Positions 1 through 9,639 of a stretch of DNA of 64,000 nt are shown here, piece after piece. How positions within the stretch are numbered: position 1 is the stretch's first letter; each line of letters begins with the position of its first letter. Source of the DNA: Otatea glauca. Its lineage: Eukaryota > Streptophyta > Magnoliopsida > Poales > Poaceae. The notes under the pieces were generated by a model. That model searched no databases, was not told the DNA's origin, and saw only the letters and a program-made list of their open reading frames with translations. Position numbers and translations under genes: made by a program. Location: positions 32,275,410-32,339,409 of the forward strand of contig CM070726.1 of assembly GCA_036346275.1 (NCBI GenBank), written 5' to 3'.

Positions 1-360
1 AGTACGGAACAAGAAAGCGTTGAAAGTCTCCGACCAGAAATAGCAAGCCGTGGCCACTAAGGGCTCATTGGCCTCTAGATCGGCTAAAGAGAGGGAGATG
101 CATTCAGCTATACCCATTCTTTCCCACTCTTCTCTTTTCTGAGCAGCCACGCGGATGAACCAAGATCTCCATCCTTTGAGCGCCGTCGGCCATGCCCTAA
201 AGCTTTTTTCCCAACTCTCTATGTTAAATCCGGTAGCCGATAGAGGAAGGCGAGGAATGTCTTGACTAATAACCGTGCTAGCATCTAGATTTCCTATCGG
301 GCCAAGGAAATACTGGTCTTTACTGTTAGGGATTGGAATAAGTACCTGACTCGCATCCAT
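1..360 (-). CDS. Plant mobile domain (PMD) protein fragment, open at window edge
   Basis: One uninterrupted minus-strand frame runs from an ATG at 360-358 to position 1 (120 codons) and continues beyond the window. The last third has the pattern of the plant mobile domain (aminotransferase-like PMD): W-x2-W (GWRSWF), then ERMGIAECISLSL, then CYFWSETFNAFLF. PMD proteins include the Arabidopsis MAIN/MAIL1 genes and many copies carried by Ty3/gypsy and Mutator-like transposons. Because it sits beside LTR-like promoter sequence on the opposite strand (TATA at 876), I infer a transposon-carried copy rather than a host gene. The start is the first ATG of the frame. The C-terminal part of the domain is outside the window, so intactness cannot be judged. 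The identification rests on motif shape only. Confidence 0.6.
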   Translation of the reverse strand, partial: MDASQVLIPIPNSKDQYFLGPIGNLDASTVISQDIPRLPLSATGFNIESWEKSFRAWPTALKGWRSWFIRVAAQKREEWERMGIAECISLSLADLEANEPLVATACYFWSETFNAFLFRT

Positions 361-1320
361 TTCAACCGATCTTAGCAAGCCGATTGATGAAGGAAGAGTT
401 GAGCAACGGACTCGATAAAACCGATTTTTAAGAGTTACAGAGCTTGTGCGCGTGAAGAATGACCAAGGTGGGGTCCGCATTTTATAGCGTGGTGAAAATT
501 TGAAGAGGCGGGAACTGGATCTCAAAAGACGCGAGCAGTTAAAACGCACTACCTTTGTGTCAGAGAATTACGGCGCAAATAAAGTAGCAGTTATTGAGTG
601 AAGTTTAATGGTTAGCCGATTGGAAAAGCCGATAAGTGAAATTTTTGACAGATGACAAGTCATCTCTCGAAAATGGGGGCATATGTTTGCACCAAAATTT
701 GGCAAGTCTGGTCAAAATCGGCAATAAAGTCAAAGATACGGAATTAACGAACAGGATGGAAAGGTTTGGAGATATTTTGGTAACGGCAAGATCTTTAAGG
801 AAATAACTGTCCGAGATAAGGCCGTCTGGATCAAAATTTGAAACGTATTGTAGTCGGACACGATCGACCGAAGGGTATAAAAGAAGTACCAGAGCAAGCT
901 GCGAGAACAACAACACAATACAATCAGCCAGCTTTTACTTTCTTCCTTCCTGTCGACTAAGAGTAGCTTTTGTAATTTAGTCTCTGTAATCGATCTTCAT
1001 CAATAAAGTTGCGCATCGCCGATTGTTGATCTTCGTCAATTACACCCCAGGTTTGATTTATTCTGATTTTGTTGCGCATCGCCTTCTTCAGAATCGATCT
1101 ACCTTTATCCTCTGATTAGCCTTAATCGGCTAATTAGACTTACCTTGTTACTTTGATCTTAATCGGTTTCAAGCTGATTGGGTCTAAGCTGATTGATCGT
1201 TACGATCGGCTTTTGAGTAAATTTTATATTTTACCTTGTCGATTCTGACCTTACAGTCAAATCGACCGCACGCTCTTGAACAGTGTTAAATGCGGTGTCT
1301 TCTTTGTTAGAAACCCTACC
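361..1320 (+). mobile_element. LTR-like sequence of a gypsy-type element (boundaries unresolved)
   Basis: The stretch reads like an LTR on the plus strand. It has a TATA box (TATAAAA, 876-882), a leader beginning near 905, and a poly(A)-type signal AATAAA at 1002-1007, followed by T-rich sequence with repeated GCATCGCC and GATCTTCGTC motifs. At 1330-1348 a stretch TGACGCC...CCGGGGA resembles the tRNA-Asp type primer site (TGGCGCC...CCGGGGA) used by some Ty3/gypsy elements, but with changes. A CA end at 1255 is possible. No left TG end or target duplication was found, so the limits are approximate. Confidence 0.4.
876..882 (+). promoter_or_regulatory. TATA box of LTR-like promoter
   Basis: TATAAAA in a GC-containing context, about 120 bases before an AATAAA signal, as in the U3-R arrangement of plant LTRs. 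Confidence 0.5.
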
Positions 1321-1344
1321 TCAAGTTTTTGACGCCAACAACCG

Positions 1345-2203
1345 GGGACCCTCCGGTCATACCGGCCAGTGGTATGACCGGGCCCTCTCCGATCATACCA
1401 GCCATGTAACCAACGGTAACTGACAGGCATTAATTGCACTGTATCGACCGTTGGCCACTGTGGGTCGGTCATACCGACCCTAGGGCCGTATGACCAGCCT
1501 CTCAGAACGATGTTGGCCAACTTTTGGCCAACGGCTAGATTAGGTGGGTGGGGGTTATAAATAACCCTCACTTGCATTTTAGAGCTGTTCTTAGACCTCA
1601 TTGATGATATTTGAGCTCTATCTAGTCTCCAATACACTTTGTGCATTCAATTCACACTTTGAGAGAGTTAGGAGCAAAAATTGAGTAGTGCATTTAGTGT
1701 TGAGCCTCTAGACACTCATTTCGACCTCGAGCAAGCGTCAAAGCTTATTACTCTTAGAGTTTACCGACTCCTAGATGGCTTGGAGGCGTTCGTGCGCGGT
1801 GAGCTTCTCAACGGAGGTTGTGAGAAGCTCCGGTCAGTTGTGAAGGCCGAAGTTCGTCTACCCGGAGCGAGGAAGAACTACCTTAGTGATCGAGGAAGGC
1901 TCAAGCGGGTGGAGCCGACTTGAAGTTGTTCAAGTCACCTCAACGTGGAGTAGGGGAGACCAGCGAGTCTTCGAGACCACGGGATAAAATTCTTGTCTCT
2001 CATTCTCTTGTGACTTGTTTTTACATTTTTTGTGCTCAATTCTTATTTCTAGTACTTTGAGTATATTATTTGTAACTAGAAATCATCTTTGTAGATTACC
2101 ATAATTGCAATTCTAGCTTAGTGATTTAATTAATTGCAATTAAAGTCGAAAAATTTAGTAACCACCTATTCACCCCCTCTAGTCATTTATCCTTGATCCT
2201 ACA
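1345..2203 (+). mobile_element. Copia-type LTR (probable solo LTR), left end uncertain
   Basis: The right end carries the signature of many grass copia LTRs: a stretch like CACCTATTCACCCCCTCTAG (2163-2182 area) followed by ..TTGATCCTACA, ending in CA at 2203. Upstream there is a TATA box (TATAAATA, 1556-1563) and GC-rich U3 sequence with inverted repeats at 1353-1381 and around 1465-1482. A short ORF at 1681-1923 lies inside the transcribed part and shows no known domain. No primer site follows the CA end, so this is a solo or truncated LTR. I could not fix the TG start or a target duplication. Confidence 0.5.
1556..1563 (+). promoter_or_regulatory. TATA box of copia-type LTR
   Basis: TATAAATA within the LTR, downstream of the hairpin-rich U3 and upstream of the CT-rich 5' leader. 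Confidence 0.5.
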
Positions 2204-2451
2204 ATACCCCGGCCTGTTAACATAATGGTTTATATACACTGTGTAGAGCGGTGGTAGAATAAGTTCTACATTGCTTATCTAAAGTGAGTTGTAGTAGTAT
2301 ATATTGCATGTTGGGTCTAAACATAGCACTTCTTGGTTAACTCATTTACATGAAATGAGGACAAAAGTGTAAATAGAGTGTTATGTATGTGTGGGTCTAC
2401 CCCACATGTGGGCTAAGACATTGAGCAAAATTTGGGCCAAGGTGTTATAGA

Positions 2452-2463
2452 TGGTATCAGAGC
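2452..2463 (+). other. Primer binding site (initiator tRNA-Met type) of TRIM
   Basis: TGGTATCAGAGC, the standard plant retrotransposon primer site, immediately after the left repeat. Confidence 0.75.
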
Positions 2464-2696
2464 ATCAACCTTCGTTGTGCTAGCGCATGTGAGATAGAGG
2501 CACGACCTATGTGCATGGCGTGTGTGGGGCCGGAGTAGACACACGACATGGCTTATGTGCTGGCACTTGACACGACATGGCTTATGTGCTGGCACTTGAC
2601 ATAGACATTTACAGATGGGTAGTTAAGCCCTTAAGGGGGTGAATGGAATACCCGAGCCATTAATGTGAAGACCCTTGCAAAGCGGTGGTGGAATTA

Positions 2697-2738
2697 GTCC
2701 CACATTGCTTGTCTAAAGTGAGTTGTAGTACTATATAA
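2697..2738 (+). promoter_or_regulatory. USE-like element plus TATA in TRIM LTR2
   Basis: GTCCCACATTG (2697-2707) matches the plant snRNA upstream sequence element RTCCCACATCG at 10 of 11 bases. TATATAA follows at 2732-2738, 24 bases after the element. In plant snRNA genes that distance is typical of RNA polymerase III transcription (U6), whereas about 33-34 bases is typical of polymerase II. LTR1 keeps the same spacing (2263-2273 and TATATAT from 2298), although its upstream element has decayed to GTTCTACATTG. Confidence 0.45.
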
Positions 2739-2854
2739 TGCATATTGGGTCCAAACATAACACCTCTGGATTAACCCTTTTACATGAAGTTAGGACACGG
2801 ATCCGCCTCAAGGTGGGCACATTGAGCAAATTTTGGGCCAAAGTGTTACAAAAA

Positions 2855-5168
2855 TGTAATATTCAGAATATAAAAACAACTCATGCATTGGGCCGCCAGT
2901 CGAGTCGGCCTTAGCGTGCGTGTCGAGCCGAACTCAGCAATACCGGCAAATAAAAGGGTAGGGAGCAGTTGACCCTAACATAGCCCCAGTCGTCGTCGCT
3001 GTCGCCCCAACCATGCCACCTACCGCGACAGCCGCCGGCTACGGCCATGCCACTGTCCTCGCCAAGGAGTGCCCCTGCCGCGCCATCACGCCAGTTGAGC
3101 TGCGCCAGGACGCGCATGCACTGCATTCTCCGCGGCTAGGACATGAAACGTACCTCTCGGTCTTTTTGCGTCCCTCATCAAACCATGTGTCCGATCTAAG
3201 ATATGCTCATGACACCGTGTGCATGAGGTGTCAAGGATCTTGGGAGATATGGTGCGGTAGATTTGGGGAGTGTGAAGGAGCAAGGAATGAGTGCGGATCA
3301 CGGAGGATTGTAGACTCAAAGTTTTCGGCGGAACTTTGGGACGCATGTATAAACCCTCCATCATCTTTGTCCATGTTGGCATTATAATGGAGCAATGTAT
3401 TGTTGTTTTGGTGGTAGATGTGGTTGTTGTAGAGTACAGGGATGGAGTTTGAGAGAGATTGATAATCGTTTAATAGTGGTCTCTGCTTTCAGGGTGAGTT
3501 TTGGGGTACTTACGGTAAGTTTCATGGCATGTCTATGTTATTAAAAACATTGTTTATAGTATAAAGTTTCATTGGAGTATAAGAGCGTAAAATATAGTTA
3601 AGCGGTTTGAATGTTAGGACTTGTAGAAACTTGTTGTCCAATAATCAGTCGTTGTTGAGAGCAGTTGTGATAATCTAGTGATTAGGGCTAGATGATGGTT
3701 AAGTTAAATTATATCTATAGCTAAAGAAAACTAGATAATTTTCTCTAGATTACAGAGATCTATGGTTTGGTATATTTGGGGTTTTATAAAAGTAGTTATA
3801 AAATTGTGAAATCTGATGTCTAGTAAAACAACAGATCGATCTTCGAGACTGGAAATAACGAGTTAAATGAATTAATGTAAAAATGTGGATAACTTGAAAA
3901 CTGTATAAAATATTGTGTAGTTTTCAAAACATATATGATTTACTATGTTTGAACTGTTGAGCTAGAAGTTATAGTCTTCTGACCATCAGGATAGTAAAGC
4001 AAAAACAATCTAGTGAGGGGTAAAGTTAATTAAGTTCGGTATCGTGCGTAGAAGCGATATTGCTATGTTTGAAGTATTTACTATTATGGCATATTTTTTA
4101 CATGGGTTTACCTACTGTATGAGGTGTGATTATAGGTTTGGCTTCAACCGCACGCAATTCCGTTTCGCATGGGTAAAAAAGCAAGTGCATAGTAGAATGA
4201 TGATATGGATTGTTAATTCTTATTGTTCTTATTGGGATTTTGTTATAATACTGTTTTACATGGTTTCTTTTTATTTATTTTAAGAATGATATGATGATGA
4301 AATTAATGAAGTTGATGAAATATGTTCATGTTGATAAATCATGTCATTAGCATATGTTGTATTCATGATGGCAGGAGGTAATCTTTGTGGCCATCTATGC
4401 CTATTTGGGGTAGGCATGAAAGATCTACTTCAGTAGGCAACTCCACGGGATGGAGGGATTGAGAAGATGTGTACTCAGTGATACCGGTATACGCTATGAA
4501 ATGAGCATACAAGAATGTAGACAGATTTGTATTGTACGGCTAATGATAAAAGATGATTGATGAGATGAATGTAATAAATAATTATATTATTATTTTATTA
4601 TGTTCTTACTGAGTCATGGACTCACCTTTGTTTATTTTAATATTTTAGCTGATCATTGAATGTGACATGCATAGGATAGGAGTAGAGCTATTGTGTCTCT
4701 TACCACTTCATCTTCCACAGCTATCTAGTATTAGTGATCACTCTTGAGATAATAAAGCTTTAGGCTAGTTTAGTTAATGAACCTTTGCATTCATAATAAT
4801 GGTCACGTGAACTTTGCTAGAGTTTAATATTAATGGAGGAGTACGTTTGGTTCTTTATTTAATTTTCTCTATATATTCTTGATCATCGTTGTCGCCAAAG
4901 GTAAAGATTGCTTCCGGATGCATATGACTCGGGTGTATCCAAGTGCAAAAACTTAGGTGTTCCGGATCGCGTGAACTTGGCTGTGCTTGGGCATTTGGTT
5001 CCAAAGTTTATTATTGTTTACATTGTTACGCAAATTCCTTCGTATAATTTAGTAAATGTGTTAATAGTTTTAGAATACTCGATGCAATTATAGTTAAAAT
5101 CATATTAAAATGATAAAAAAATATAAATAGTGGTAATATTTTGAGCACATGACGTGCTAGGTGCTACA
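2855..5168 (+). mobile_element. Possible LTR or LTR-derived sequence
   Basis: The segment begins TGTAATATTC directly after the TRIM and ends ..GTGCTACA. Around 4608-4625 it has the dyad GAGTC..GACTCACC, a feature also found at the corresponding place in the gypsy LTRs of this window. The interior is AT-rich, apart from a GC-rich patch at 2880-3140. Short ORFs (3013-3387, 4044-4283) show no domain. No target duplication fits the proposed ends, so this is a weak call. Confidence 0.3.
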
Positions 5169-5545
5169 AGATCGCGGCTAGTTGTTCGTGGCGGCACCGT
5201 CCTACCTCGTGTAAAGTCCCGCATGACTGCAAAGGAGACAGAGAAATGGCATGGGCAAGCCGTGCCATATCAAGTAATGGATTTTGACTGTACGATCAAG
5301 CAATTCATGGGATGACTATGACCAAGAGATCGAAGAACTAGAATTGTGCCACTGCCAGCCTGATGAGTGCGAAGTCCATTGATTCTTCATGGATCATCTC
5401 TAGTTAAGCTTTCTGAGAGCTAAAAATATACTAGCACTGCCGAGCTAGAGAGCTCAGATCTGCGTTTTAATAAAAAGTAATGCACAAGGATCACATATCC
5501 AAACAAGAGCAAGCTGCCATTTAGGACGCAATACCATGATAAGTA
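5169..5545. other. Unassigned intergenic sequence
   Basis: Nothing recognisable. Short ORFs only, no repeat structure seen up to the target duplication at 5546. Confidence 0.5.
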
Positions 5546-5553
5546 GTCGGTAG

Positions 5554-5982
5554 CAGGGTTCACATTATCGTCGATTATCGCGATTATCAACCTTACCGGT
5601 CCGGTTCGGTATCTAATACCGATCGGTAAACCGGTTAAATTCAAAAAAAAAATCAAAAATTCAAAAAAAATTATGTGACGTAAATATCGCGATAATCGGT
5701 GAATATCGCTCGATTATCGATGAATATCGAGCGAAAATCGCTCACAATATCGATTGCCAAAGAACACAAGTTTGCAAAATTGATTGGGTCGGTTTTCGAC
5801 TGATTATCGATGCATATCGAGCGATTATCGGTGCAGATCATTTTTTTTTAACAAAATTCATCAAAAGTTTGATTTTGAAACCCTTCGATTCTCTACCGAT
5901 TTTCGACCGATTTTCGCCCGATTTTTTTGGATTTTCAAAATCCGATATTGTCAATTATCGCGATATCGATAATGTGAACCTG
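5554..5982. mobile_element. hAT-type MITE, ATTATCG version
   Basis: A 429-bp element with TIRs starting CAGGGTTCACATTATCG (5554-5570) and the matching right end (5967-5982, one base shorter). An exact 8-bp target duplication GTCGGTAG lies at 5546-5553 and 5983-5990. The 8-bp duplication and CAGGG start are typical of the hAT superfamily. The body carries about eight copies of ATTATCG or its complement and several of ATATCG, around a central A-rich stretch (5643-5675). It has no coding capacity. A relative with the same outer ends lies at 46217-46539. Confidence 0.85.
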
Positions 5983-5990
5983 GTCGGTAG

Positions 5991-8019
5991 TTCGGACAGC
6001 AGCCAATGCCATTAACCAAATCAACACGCCGGTCGGTCTCCGTTTGTGGCCGTACCTAGTAATACCGGCCAGTAGGAGAAGTATCATATACTTGTTGGGC
6101 CTTCAAAAAATAATTGGGCCTCTCAATAATGAATTGGCGGCAAGGCATGGGACATGGGCCCCGGATACGGCGCCAGCATTGAAGTCCACCTGGCACGTCT
6201 GCATCCATCTCCGACATGTTAAAACTGGGAGAAATGTTTATATGCTTTTCCTTTTGACAGCTGTACAGTTACATAGATATTAAAGTATGAATGAATGGTA
6301 GATGATGATAACACATCTTGATTTAATAAGTGCTACGTAAAGGCGTAGATATTTCTGACGCAATAAGCGCCTACCCCAACAAGATAAAAAGTAATGCAAT
6401 AATACCTAATAGCCCAAACCTTCATGTTTTAGACATAAATTGACAACAGTTTACAACATAATTTTCTAGATCAAACCATCGAAAGCAAAAAACACGTTCA
6501 CTGTCAAATTTTATATAGAATTGCTATTAAAATTCAATGCTCATAGACATAATTGATTGCCTTATGATACAACGTGTGATAAAAAATCTACGCTGATTTC
6601 TGGACGTGGTATTGTGGCCATTGTGACATCAACTACAGTAGCTAATCAAGCAAAAGTGCATTGCCTTTTCGCAGAGATTACTTAGAAGCCTATGTATTGA
6701 TGCCTTATTAACAATATCATACGATTCATATCACTATTCTATACCAAGATAGATTCAATGGAATCGATTAACCGTCAAGAACTCAATATAAATGGGTTGC
6801 TAAATTTTCAAAATAAAAAATGACATGCTCGCTTTAAATAAAGAGCTCTTTTACAGTGGATTAAAATCAATATAAGCCGTCTATTCCTTTGAATCTAATG
6901 GTTGAAATCAATTTAGATCTAGTTATACTACCACCTGTAGTATTGGTAGTAAAATTCAGAGATAGTTAAAAGGGTAAAAAATTCCGTCAAACTATTTGTC
7001 CTCTACGGTAAAACACATCATGTAATTTTGATGAATAGCGGATGAATGGATAAGAAGCCTCTGAAGATCACCAGACATTCGGCGAATCCAAAACTGTGAA
7101 CGAATTAGGAAAAATCTAAAATACCATTGATGAATAGATAGGAAAAGTCTAAAATACCCTTGATGAATGGATAGTTAAATTTGATTTCTACTACCACTAC
7201 TTACTACCTATGTTATCCACTATAAAATTTCTCTAAATAAAAGGTTCAATGAATCATTACTTAAACAAACAGGTAGCATTATCTGTTGTATGTGAAGCAA
7301 CACAGCAGAATCCCCTAGCATGTAGAAGTATAAGCATAGGACAAGAGGTAATATTACATAGGATTAAAAGAATATCAGGATCATGTCCTGTGCATTACTC
7401 ATACCTGACCTGCAATTAAAAAAGGGCGGAAGAAATTAGCTGGCAAACTATAACTACAGGATCTTTCCTGAATTTTCATGTGACCTGTTTCAAAACCAGA
7501 AAGGGGTTGATTATAAACTCACCTGCATATATATTTAGAATGACACAATATGTACCGACAATGGTGGGTCTTGATTTAGTTGCTTGTAAGCTAAATTTAA
7601 TTTGGTTCGGCTTTTTCAAAAGCTCCAAAAAGGTGAGATTTGATTTAGGATATCTATTCTTATTGCATGGATAAAACAACACATTTTCGTCGAAGGTTTT
7701 GCAGCACAGCCTAGAGCATAGCACTATTCAATAAACTTGCTAATTTTTTGGTAAAGTAGAGCTGTGTGATGGCTTGGAATAGCAACCAAAAGTGGTAAGC
7801 CTAAAGGTGAGTTATTATTTCACTAAGCTTTATTCATGAAGATATGCACGAGCATACGATTCCAGTTGTAAGATCTACAAAAAAATTACACAATATTATT
7901 TAAGATGCTCAAGATTCCTATCGTTGAACATATTCTAACCAAAGGAATTACAACTAAAATGGACCAAACATTGTTTTTGTGATTTCACATATTCGCAATT
8001 TACCATTTGAAATTGCTAT
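5991..8019. other. Intergenic, AT-rich, with possible remnants of a minus-strand gene
   Basis: No intact gene. Short near-direct repeats occur at 7030-7170 (GATGAATAGATAGG-like units). A stretch near 6248-6300 resembles 61655-61700, both with AAAGTATGAATG and GGTAGATG. The part from about 7380 to 8019 continues the sequence that the copia element split, because the same site resumes at 14374. Splice-like signals on the minus strand there are discussed under findings. Confidence 0.4.
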
Positions 8020-8024
8020 ATAAT

Positions 8025-8384
8025 TGTTGGTTATGATCTTGACTTGAACTAACAGAGCCGAAATTTAAGGGGCTAGGCCCACCTTCTTGCGCTCTGATCC
8101 GGAGCACACCAACAGAAATTTGGTTTGGTCCCGATAGCCAGCGCCACAATTAAAGGGAAGGAGCCGGCCATCACCGTGAAAATCATGGTGCTCCCTCTTT
8201 CTTCATCGCGTCTCAGTTTCATCGTGTGTCTACCGGCTTCGCATTTTCTTCACCGACCAAAGAACACTAATGGCATCATCTTCATCTGTTCCGAGTTAGT
8301 TTCTAATGTTCAATTTCCGCATTATGGTTTTGGTGATCATGACTTAAGGCTAGTTTATGTTTTAGTTAAACCCTAAGTCTAACA
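8025..8384 (+). repeat. 5' LTR of copia element (internally deleted)
   Basis: A 360-bp repeat, TG...CA, followed three bases later by the primer site. Compared with the 3' LTR it has lost a block of about 95 bases after GGAGCCGGC (near 8160). Confidence 0.9.
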
Positions 8385-8386
8385 TT

Positions 8387-8398
8387 TGGTATCAGAGC
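8387..8398 (+). other. Primer binding site (initiator tRNA-Met)
   Basis: TGGTATCAGAGC directly after the 5' LTR. Confidence 0.9.
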
Positions 8399-9639
8399 CG
8401 ATCTAGCCTTTGTATGATCCCCTTAAGCCCAGTTTTTACCCTTGTTCTTGTCGGAATAGTATGGTTTATGGTTCTTTTGGCTCGGTTAGCACTGAGAAGG
8501 AGGGGAAAAGAATAGATTCGAACCCATCCAAAACCCTAATCCCCATGTTTATCCCCATAATCCTGAAACCAATCAAGCAAATCCTATTGATCTAAGAGGG
8601 GGTTTCGGGCTTACCTCGGTCGGTGTTGCCCCGCCGTTCCACTCGTCGTCGCAGGCCTTAGCTTCACCCGCATGTGCGCTGGGGCTTGCGCTCTTCTCGC
8701 CGGAGCTGCGTGCAGCATCAGCTCGTCACGCACGCGCTCACCATCTTTCGCGGGCCTTAGCTTCGCCCGCGGTCGCGTCGGCATGTTTTCCCGCTCCACC
8801 GGGGCCATATGCGGCCTCAGCTCTGCCATGCGACCTCCCGCTCGCTCGGTCATGAGTCGCCACTGTTGTGTTTGTCCCAGGCACGAATGGCATTAGGGTT
8901 AGATTTTCTTGCGTGCATCGGTTTTGTTTCGGTTCGGCATCATCTCGATCGTTCGATCTCCATCGACAGCCGCCACTTCGCGCTCCACACCGGGCCTCCG
9001 CTTTGAGTCATGCGTCGGGACATTGCTTCGCACTCCGCGCCAGGCCACCGCTCACGTCTGTGTGGGCCGCGGTAGAGGCATGGGCTCCGCTCGGGACGTG
9101 GTAGAGGCATGGGCTCCGCTCGGGCCGCAGCAAAGCGGCTGGGCCGGGTGTGAATCTTTAAGGCCAGAGCATAATAGTTTTAGTCCTTTTTTATTTTTGG
9201 GTATTTGTTTAGTCTTTAATTTCAGCAATAAGTATTATTTAATTTTTATTTCCTGGGCACTTATGTTATGATTAATTTTATGATCAATTTTCTGGACTAA
9301 TTAATTAATGTGGCAATTAACTTTGTACATGATGATTATTTATGAGCATTATCTCTAATTAAAATGGAACTAACAGAAAATTTTGATTAGAGATTATCAT
9401 TTAATGTTAAATTTGGGATTACGTCATGACCATGATCATATACTGACCAACGTTGTTTATGAACATGTGTCACCCATAAGATAATTTAGTCCTTTTTCGT
9501 TTCTACCCAACGGTGATGCGAGTTAGAACTATTTAAATGTCATTAGCATGTTATTAATCAAACCAACGTAGGGTTAATTTTCATTCAAGACATTTATTTT
9601 TCTAATGATTACTAATTAAATTTTGTATTTGATTCAGCC
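8399..9639 (+). other. Untranslated leader of copia element
   Basis: GC-rich in the first half and AT-rich after 9170. It contains a 25-bp direct repeat with a 29-bp period (9071-9095 and 9100-9124). Short overlapping ORFs around 8611-9271 have no recognisable domain and are probably fortuitous. Confidence 0.6.

Larger units (their letters stand above)
2204..2850 (+). mobile_element. TRIM / small LTR retrotransposon, non-coding
   Basis: Two diverged direct repeats bracket a short non-coding interior: LTR1 about 2204-2449 and LTR2 2644-2850. Both begin with AATACCC and end in GTGTTA(T/C)A. Shared blocks include GAGTTGTAGTA, a TATA box, CATTGAGCAAA and TTGGGCCAA. TGGTATCAGAGC, complementary to the 3' end of initiator tRNA-Met, lies at 2452-2463, two bases after LTR1. 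A polypurine tract AAGGGGGTGAA (2633-2643) ends exactly at the TG of LTR2. These are all the parts of a terminal-repeat retrotransposon in miniature. The interior has no ORF and contains a 29-bp direct repeat at 2542-2570 and 2571-2599. The 5' TG and the target duplication are missing, probably because the copia-type LTR abuts it. Confidence 0.7.

Noticed and set aside
3013..3387. 124-codon ORF at a GC-rich patch
   Set aside because: No domain, no clear promoter, and overlapping minus-strand ORFs of similar length; lies in LTR-like sequence.
4916..4992. Resemblance to 5S rRNA (GGATGC, CCGGATC, GAACT, GTGCTTGGGC in order)
   Set aside because: The blocks are in 5S order but the spacing is about 11 bases too long and the sequence between them does not align. 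The internal promoter boxes are incomplete. Probably coincidence in LTR-like sequence.
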